Part shown: one piece after another, positions 1 through 5,200 of the stretch
Position numbering within the stretch: position 1 is the stretch's first letter
How the letters are laid out: each line of letters starts with the position of its first letter
Assembly (NCBI GenBank): GCA_003484785.1
Contig: DNAD01000133.1
Location: 1 to 7,537 of the forward strand
DNA length: 7,537 nucleotides
Source: Lachnospiraceae bacterium
GTDB lineage: Bacteria; Bacillota; Clostridia; Lachnospirales; Lachnospiraceae
Direction: 5' to 3'
The notes under the pieces: model-generated
Told to the model about the DNA's origin: nothing
The model's input: only the letters and a program-made list of their open reading frames with translations
Databases searched by the model: none
Made by a program: the position numbers and the translations under genes

Positions 1-17
1 CATTAATAAGTTTACTT
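1..17. repeat. Left terminal inverted repeat of the IS630 element (partial)
   Basis: CATTAATAAGTTTACTT at 1-17 matches the reverse complement of 1125-1141 at 15 of 17 positions, with mismatches at the 6th and 10th bases. The repeat overlaps the end of the transposase frame, whose stop codon is at 12-14. The true tip probably lies some bases before position 1, because the right-hand copy has further sequence before the nearest TA dinucleotide. Confidence 0.75.
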
Positions 18-584
18 AAAGCTGCATAATGACTTCAGCTGATTGTTTGGTGTTTCCCATTCTTTAAATGCATTATCAACAGTTTCCTTAAGCGCTGACA
101 AAGTTGGGAAGAAAGTATTGTGGGTGTTCTCTTTCCGGGTTATTCGCCACACTTGTTCTATAGGGTTCAGATCCGGTGAGTATGGGGGAAGCATCAAAAA
201 AGACACCTTGCTGGATATATCGGCGTAGTCTGTCTGCTTCTCAGTATCGACAAGCCGCAGGGTTTTCTTATGCCATGGAGCGTTATCCATAATAAGCACA
301 TAATGCTTGCCTTCCGGCAGCGGCTTGGCTGTTAAAAACTTCCGGATGGAGGATATGGTGGTTTCATAGTTAAAGGTTTCAGGAGTGGCAACGAACAGTT
401 CTCCTGTCTCAGGTATAACAAACCCACTGTAGGATGCCTTGAACCTCCCGGGAAATGATTTCACCGTAGGTGCGCTCCCTTTTTTAAACCATCCGCAGGT
501 AACGGTTGTTTGTATCTGAAAATGTACTTCATCCTGGTATACCAAAACAGCAGTATCGTCGGCTTTTAGTTCGTCTCGTTTTTT
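12..584 (-). CDS. IS630 transposase, orfB: DDE catalytic half, expressed by -1 frameshift
   Basis: The catalytic RNase H-like domain (DDE_3 type) of an IS630-family transposase, which cuts the element ends and joins them to TA targets. The three acidic residues are visible: Asp in VYQDEVHF (codon 533-531), Asp in IMDNAPWH, and Glu in PYSPDLNPIEQVW. The PYSPDLNPIE motif is a family signature. The frame opens after a TAA at 585-587 and has no convincing start: the first initiator-like codon is a TTG at 545 with no ribosome binding site, only just before the first catalytic Asp. It is therefore almost certainly read as the second half of a fusion with orfA after slippage at 578-584, giving about 354 residues in all, a normal length for the family. 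It ends at the TAA at 12-14 with the C-terminus intact. Confidence 0.9.
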   Translation of the reverse strand, partial: KKRDELKADDTAVLVYQDEVHFQIQTTVTCGWFKKGSAPTVKSFPGRFKASYSGFVIPETGELFVATPETFNYETTISSIRKFLTAKPLPEGKHYVLIMDNAPWHKKTLRLVDTEKQTDYADISSKVSFLMLPPYSPDLNPIEQVWRITRKENTHNTFFPTLSALKETVDNAFKEWETPNNQLKSLCSFK

Positions 585-1075
585 TTAAACTCATTTCGCT
601 CGTCTGTATCTTCATAGCCTTTTGAAGGATACGGTTGGGGACGGATGTGCGAATAGCCGAGTTTATGGAACAAGCGTTGGCACTGCCTGACGCTCAAGGT
701 GACACCAAACTTGCTTTCGATATATGCAGCAAGGCTGGGACCGTCCCAGTTCTTGTAGCCGTATTCTTTGGGATCCGACTGGAGAGCAGCGTCAATCACT
801 TTGCACTGTTCATCCGTGAGCTTCGGCATGGCTCCTTTGTGTCCCTTGGGTCTTAGAGCATCAAACCCTTGCTCATCGGCTGTCTTCACCCACCCGGTAA
901 CTGCCACCTTGCTTACACCGGCCATAGCACCTATCTCGGAGGCAGGGAATCCGGAAAGAACCATATTTACGGCGAAGACCCTAAAATAAAATCGGGATTC
1001 ATCCGATGACGACATAATAGCTTTGCCTTGTTTTAGTAGCAGTTCAGGGTCTGTGTTATATTTTCTATTATTCAT
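566..1075 (-). CDS. IS630 transposase, orfA: DNA-binding half
   Basis: The 169-residue N-terminal half of the transposase, which recognises the inverted repeats. An N-terminal helix-turn-helix is visible around PASEIGAMAGVSKVAVTGW, followed by a winged-helix segment (SLAAYIESKFGVTLSVRQCQ) and the linker ending HIRPQPYPSKG. This order is typical of IS630 proteins. I start it at the ATG at 1075 because GGAGGTG (1084-1090) stands 8 nt upstream. A longer in-frame start at 1108 would lie upstream of this site and before the predicted transcription start. The frame stops at TAA 566-568, ten bases past an A AAA AAC slippage site, overlapping the orfB frame. The unslipped product would be a DNA-binding protein without catalysis and might act as a repressor of transposition (inference). 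Confidence 0.9.
   Translation of the reverse strand: MNNRKYNTDPELLLKQGKAIMSSSDESRFYFRVFAVNMVLSGFPASEIGAMAGVSKVAVTGWVKTADEQGFDALRPKGHKGAMPKLTDEQCKVIDAALQSDPKEYGYKNWDGPSLAAYIESKFGVTLSVRQCQRLFHKLGYSHIRPQPYPSKGYEDTDERNEFKKNETN
578..584 (-). promoter_or_regulatory. Predicted -1 programmed ribosomal frameshift site (A AAA AAC)
   Basis: On the minus strand the orfA codons run TTT AAA AAA AAC GAG. The heptamer A AAA AAC fits the X XXY YYZ rule in the orfA frame, and a one-base backward slip enters the orfB frame at CGA (578-576). The orfA stop is 10 nt downstream. A 10-bp palindrome, TGGTATACCA, lies about 33 nt downstream (535-544). No clear upstream Shine-Dalgarno-like stimulator is seen. Confidence 0.75.
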
Positions 1076-1096
1076 AATTGTGGCACCTCCAATAAG

Positions 1097-1125
1097 AGTA
1101 TACCACATGCAATAATGTATTTCAA
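1097..1125 (-). promoter_or_regulatory. Promoter of the IS630 transposase
   Basis: On the minus strand TTGAAA (1125-1120) is followed by a 17-nt spacer and TATACT (1102-1097), a near-consensus sigma-70/sigma-A promoter. Transcription would start near 1090, giving a leader of only about 15 nt that begins at the GGAGGTG ribosome binding site. The -35 box overlaps the inner end of the right inverted repeat. Confidence 0.75.
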
Positions 1126-1141
1126 AGTAAAGTTAATAATG
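1125..1141. repeat. Right terminal inverted repeat of the IS630 element
   Basis: The reverse complement of this stretch is CATTATTAACTTTACTT, pairing with 1-17 at 15 of 17 positions. It lies just upstream of the transposase gene and touches the -35 box of the element's own promoter at 1120-1125, so transposase bound to this end could also repress transcription. The element probably extends about 9 bases further, to a TA near 1150. Confidence 0.75.
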
Positions 1142-1192
1142 TCGTTTGCTATAAGTCGAAAATTGATAGCATTTTTCTCCAAATTAAGCATA

Positions 1193-1221
1193 TTGATATT
1201 GAATCATGATTATTTTATAAT
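1193..1221 (+). promoter_or_regulatory. Promoter of the GNAT-like / giant hydrolase operon
   Basis: TTGATA (1193-1198), a 17-nt spacer and a perfect TATAAT (1216-1221) form a near-consensus sigma-70/sigma-A promoter. The predicted start of transcription is near 1227-1229, giving a leader of about 125 nt before the ATG at 1353. It is the only good promoter seen before the operon, so it probably drives all the plus-strand genes here. It lies just outside the insertion sequence and appears to be native. Confidence 0.75.
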
Positions 1222-1226
1222 AAACA

Positions 1227-1320
1227 GCAGGAACAGGAAATGATCCGGTCTGCCGGATTGCTCTGTGCTTTTTATGCGCTGATCCGTTCCTGCATACGCT
1301 TTGACCGGCGTTTCCCAAAG
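1227..1320 (+). promoter_or_regulatory. Structured 5' leader, unidentified
   Basis: The leader holds nested inverted repeats. GCAGGAAC (1227-1234), at the predicted 5' end of the RNA, pairs perfectly with GTTCCTGC (1286-1293). Inside this 8-bp stem is the hairpin ATCCGG-TCTG-CCGGAT (1243-1258), and a weaker GTGC/GCGC hairpin follows. After the closing stem, two mutually exclusive pairings exist: ACGC (1296-1299) with GCGT (1308-1311), or CTTTG (1299-1303) with CAAAG (1316-1320). The shape resembles a cis-regulatory RNA with a closing helix and inner arms. I do not recognise a known riboswitch consensus, and no U-tract terminator follows, so any control would be on translation or stability. 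It could also be a chance fold. Confidence 0.4.
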
Positions 1321-1352
1321 TAAAAATACATGATACGGAGGAAATACTTCTC

Positions 1353-2255
1353 ATGGTGAAAAATGTTGATGCAGCGCTTATTGACAGATTCGTTCCTCTG
1401 ATACCCCGGGAATACATTGATGAGGTTGAGAGCGGAGAGATGTTCTGTATTGGCGCCCTTAAGGAGGATGAGGAAGATATGCTCCCGGTGGGCGTCCTTC
1501 TGTTTTCTGCCGATGATGGCGTGATAAACGGGACGGAGACGGCAACCATGATAGTGATCAGCTGGCTTTATGTGGCAGAGGAGCACAGGATGGAAGGGTT
1601 TGCCAATGATATGATGGAGGCTCTTTCGGATCTTCTGGAGGACAGCGAGGCCGAGGGAATTTTGTGCGACGTGCCCTTTGACAGCGAATTCGACCTCTTA
1701 GAGGCGTTCCTCACATCCTGGGGGTTTCAGTTTGAGGTGGTCGATACTCAGGAGATGATAATCTCAAAGGACGATTGCAGGAGACAGGGCAGTTCCAAAT
1801 ATACGGAGGAGGAATTAAGAATCCTTGCACATCCCGAAAAGCCTAAAGGACTGGTTTCAATTCTTGACATACCGCAGGAAACTTTTGAAGAGGCTGTCCG
1901 GTCAGCAAAGGGAATGGAAAAAACCGGATTCTATGACCTGATCTCCGAAAACAGGGATGACTATGCCGGAGATGTGAGCTACGCGATCATGCATGGTGAT
2001 GAGATATCCTCCCTCGTACTGGTCGAGAGGCTTCCGGATAATGACCTTCATATGGTCCTGCTTAGGGGGTTCAGCGCAGATGGTGCCAAGGAGCTTTTAA
2101 AACTGATGCAATATTTTGCGGCCTATTATTTTGAAAATTATCCGGAGGATACGGATGTTCATCTGACGCTGGGAACGGAAAGGAGCATGAATCTTGCAAA
2201 GTATCTGTTCCCCGACGAGGATCCTATACAGGTCAGAAGAGGCTTTTTTTACTGA
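1353..2255 (+). CDS. Acidic GNAT-like protein, possibly tandem GNAT
   Basis: A 300-residue, strongly acidic soluble protein. Residues about 45-128 fit the Gcn5-related N-acetyltransferase fold: a strand pair (MLPVGVLLFS, TMIVISWLYV), then the acetyl-CoA-binding motif A (R79-M-E-G-F-A84) at the head of a helix, and a later SWGF (122-125), the usual place of the C-terminal GNAT strand. Residues about 165-300 have a similar strand-helix order (ISSLVLVERL, HMVLLRGFS, a helix at 243-262, then TERSMNLAKYLF), so this may be a second, degenerate GNAT domain. GNAT enzymes transfer an acetyl group from acetyl-CoA to amines; the substrate here is unknown. The start is supported by GGAGG 11 nt upstream. 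The next gene begins 21 nt after its stop, so the two are probably co-transcribed. No signal peptide or membrane segment is seen. It could modify, or act as a binding partner of, the giant protein (inference). Confidence 0.7.
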   Translation: MVKNVDAALIDRFVPLIPREYIDEVESGEMFCIGALKEDEEDMLPVGVLLFSADDGVINGTETATMIVISWLYVAEEHRMEGFANDMMEALSDLLEDSEAEGILCDVPFDSEFDLLEAFLTSWGFQFEVVDTQEMIISKDDCRRQGSSKYTEEELRILAHPEKPKGLVSILDIPQETFEEAVRSAKGMEKTGFYDLISENRDDYAGDVSYAIMHGDEISSLVLVERLPDNDLHMVLLRGFSADGAKELLKLMQYFAAYYFENYPEDTDVHLTLGTERSMNLAKYLFPDEDPIQVRRGFFY

Positions 2256-2262
2256 AAATAAC

Positions 2263-2267
2263 AGGAG
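2263..2267 (+). promoter_or_regulatory. Ribosome binding site of the giant gene
   Basis: AGGAG with a 9-nt spacer to the ATG at 2277, inside the 21-nt gap after the upstream stop codon. It fixes the start of the large gene and supports expression coupled with the upstream gene. Confidence 0.8.
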
Positions 2268-2276
2268 ATCCGTAAA

Positions 2277-5200
2277 ATGTGCGATAACGCGGAAGTATTG
2301 AAGCAAAATAAAAAGTCTGCCGAATATGTTACAAGGAAGCAGGAAGAGAGGGTAAATCAAAACCGGTATACCGTACACAGACTTAGTGCTCAGGATTACT
2401 ATGAACAGGCAAGGCAGCTCAGTGATAAAAGGCATAACTATCTCCGTAATCACGTACGCAGCGCGATCGTCGATAAACTCGGAGGGGAGCGTTATAAAGC
2501 CTTTGATGATCTGAAGATAAAAAAGGCAGGGGAAGAAGCGGAAGAGAATATAACGCTTCACCATGCCGCAGGCTCGAAATACGCTTTGGACGGAGAGGAT
2601 GTCGTTGAGTTTAACATCGCCGGATCGGGCTTTCGGTATCCGCGCATGGAACATAAGGATATGACAGCCTGGGAAAATACCGACGAATTCAGGGAAGAGG
2701 ATATCAAGGTCAGCTGGTATAACAGGTTCAGGCCGTTTACCTGGCTTCCAAAGGTAAAAACGAAGAAACGCATTGAGCAGATCAACGCAAACCGTACCGA
2801 GATGAACAGGAAGATTGAGGATATATACGGGGAGCGGGCTGATAAGGAGATAAAAGGAAAGAAACTGGGACATCTCAGGAAAAAGGAAGGTACAAACGAC
2901 AGGGACGCAACAAAGACAAGATTTTATCTCAGAGGGCCAAACGCTGTCGATATCGGCAAGTATTCCGAGGATCATCTGGAGGAATATATTTTGGAGCTGG
3001 GGAAATCCTCGCTGGCTCCCAGGCTTGATGAACTGGAGCGGCTTGACAATAACGCGATAAAGGATCAAAAATCTCTGCACGTCATGGTGCAGGGCCACAG
3101 CAGAGGCGGCGTCGCATCGGTCCTTGGAGCTATGCGTATAAAAAGGTGGATCGCCGACAATCATCCAAGACTTTTAAGTAAGGTAAAGTTTGATATTATC
3201 CAGTACGATCCCGTTGCCGGAGGTATCGAAAATTACGGTAATAATGCAAAGGTAGACCATAACCCGGCAGATGAAAAGCTCGCAAAAAAAGATCCCAGAT
3301 ATATGTCTCTGGGGGAAGAGGCAAATACCACCGTTGTTTATTCCATGCATACTGATCATAAGGCGCTCTTTACGCCCCAGAATGTTCAGAATGCAAAGCG
3401 CATCATCCTGACAATGGCGGATCACGGGGTGAACCTTAATCAGACCGATAAAAGCCAGAAAAACGGTACGAAGCGTATCACCTATCTTGCCGAAAAAGAC
3501 GGGAAGGTAGAGGCTTTCCGCTCGTCGGGTTTAGGGGAGCTTAACGAAGGGGTATATATCTGCGACGACCAGAATAACCTTATCAGGTTAAAGAGTCTTG
3601 AGGAATATGACGCCCTGGCGAAATCCCTTCTTAAGGGCGCCCATTTACAGGGAAGCCGGCACGAGGTGGTAAGGGATTCGGTCAAATCATGGTTTGCGGG
3701 CCATGGCGAGCAGATCACAGAGGAGGATTTTAAACAGGATAAAAAGCAGTATTCCGTTAAAAAGGAGAAAAAGTCAAAAGAGCAGCCTTTTGTGGGAAGA
3801 CCTAAGACAATAGAAGAACTTGAGGCCGAGTCATACATACCTCCAAAGGAGATGGAAGCGGCCTTAAAGGAGAAGAAAAAGCTTGATACAATGCCTCAGG
3901 ATACTCCTGAGCAAAAGGCTGCCTATAAAAAGAAAAACAAAAAATATATAACCGCGAAGCGCTCCGGTATAAAGGCATATATAAACAGGCTGTATAAGCA
4001 GAAGGGCGGTTATATAGACCGTGGGCGTAAGGATTATCTTGATATGATCGCTGACCTTTCCTACTACATGGAGAAGGAAAAGGCCGGCCTTCCCGATCCC
4101 GACAGGCCAAAGAAAATAGCGAAGCTTACAGAAAAGATAAAGATCAATCCCAATTATTACAGCGCTGACAAGTTTATGCCGGGATATCTTAAGAGTGCGC
4201 TTTATGCCGGAACGGATGAGAAAATAAAAGAGATCGTTTATCCGCAGGCAGAACAGCCGGCACAGAAGGAAAAGGCAAAAAAAGCGGAAGCAAAGCAGGA
4301 AGAAGCAAAGCAGGAAGAAGCAAAACAGGCGGAAATAAAGCAGGAAGAGATAAAGCAGGGAGAGCCCGTACAGGCGGAGAAAGAGGAGAAAAAGCAGGAA
4401 GAAGTAAAGCAGGAGGAAGTAAAACAGGAGGAAGTAAAACAGGAAGAAATAAAGCAGGAAGAAGCAAAGCAGGCGGAGAATAAGGACGGGACCAGATGGG
4501 ACAGTAAAGTTACCGAGCTCTTTACGGATCTCTGCGGGGGGATAAAGGATGAGTATTATGACAGAAAGAAAGGAACTGTTGTAAGTGACGAGATCTGGAG
4601 CAGGATACGCGTCATGGACAACGAAGACTCGGTTACCTACAGGCAGTTCAGGAGCGCGGTCAGGCATGTAAAGATCCTTGTGAAGAAGCTGCGGCCGCAT
4701 GCTGATGAGGAATTTCGCCCCGATGCGAGGGACCTCATGCAGGCTATGGCCAGGCTTTCGGAAACGGCCAAAGCCTTTTACGATACACACAGAGGACACC
4801 AGTATTCGGATAAGGGGAAGGACCGTCGCATGGCCTGTGACATGGTAAGGCAGCTCACCAGGGATTTTTATGATAAGATGGATGCTGCCATGGGCGGTAA
4901 GGGCTATGAAAATATAGTCACAAAGAAAAAACCCGAAGAAAAGGGAGTGGATCATCGTATCGTTTCCGCAGATAAGATGAAAGAGCTCGTCAGTGTTTAC
5001 GGAAAATGGAAAAAGCATTTCGCGCTTCAGGAGGGACTTGAAAGGTCTAAGATAAGGGACAGGGCAAAGCTGTTTGAGCCTTATGAGCGTTATATCGAGA
5101 TGTATAAGGATACCCACAGGACAAAGGAATGGTCGAAGGAGATAGAAGAGGTAATAAGGGATGCTGCCTCCTACAGGGTTCAGAACCGGGTATTTGAAAC

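Larger units (their letters stand above)
1..1150 (-). mobile_element. IS630-family insertion sequence, left tip cut by window edge
   Basis: A cut-and-paste transposable element of the IS630 (IS630/Tc1/mariner) group. The two transposase frames match that family: a winged-helix DNA-binding half and a DDE catalytic half. Imperfect inverted repeats lie at 1-17 and 1125-1141. The outer boundary is uncertain. The repeat probably continues outward beyond position 1, and on the right side a TA dinucleotide, the target this family duplicates, occurs at 1150-1151 and again at 1152-1153. I place the right end at about 1150. The element is oriented away from the plus-strand operon and ends roughly 40 bp upstream of that operon's -35 box, so it sits next to the promoter without breaking it. 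Apart from the edge cut and the frameshift it looks intact and possibly active. Confidence 0.9.

Noticed and set aside
635..989. Plus-strand frames of 73 codons inside the transposase gene
   Set aside because: They are shadows of orfA, whose helix-turn-helix and winged-helix motifs are clear on the minus strand.
1227..1320. A known riboswitch class such as c-di-GMP, SAM or purine
   Set aside because: I could not find the conserved core sequences of these classes in the leader, so only an unidentified structured leader is claimed.
1184..1586. Minus-strand frames of 104 and 121 codons over the leader and start of the GNAT-like gene
   Set aside because: They overlap a consensus plus-strand promoter and a supported plus-strand gene, and they are Ser/Ile-rich with no domain or ribosome binding site.
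2097..3164. 355-codon open frame on the minus strand
   Set aside because: It lies opposite the well-supported GNAT-like and giant genes, has no ribosome binding site or recognisable domain, and its hydrophobic composition is what antisense of a charged coding region gives.
4189..4467. Minus-strand frame with Leu-Leu-Pro-Ala repeats
   Set aside because: Another antisense shadow of the same 15-bp repeat array; the repetition comes from the coding strand.
4290..4478. CRISPR array
   Set aside because: The repeats are contiguous 15-bp in-frame units without unique spacers and they encode a low-complexity protein linker.
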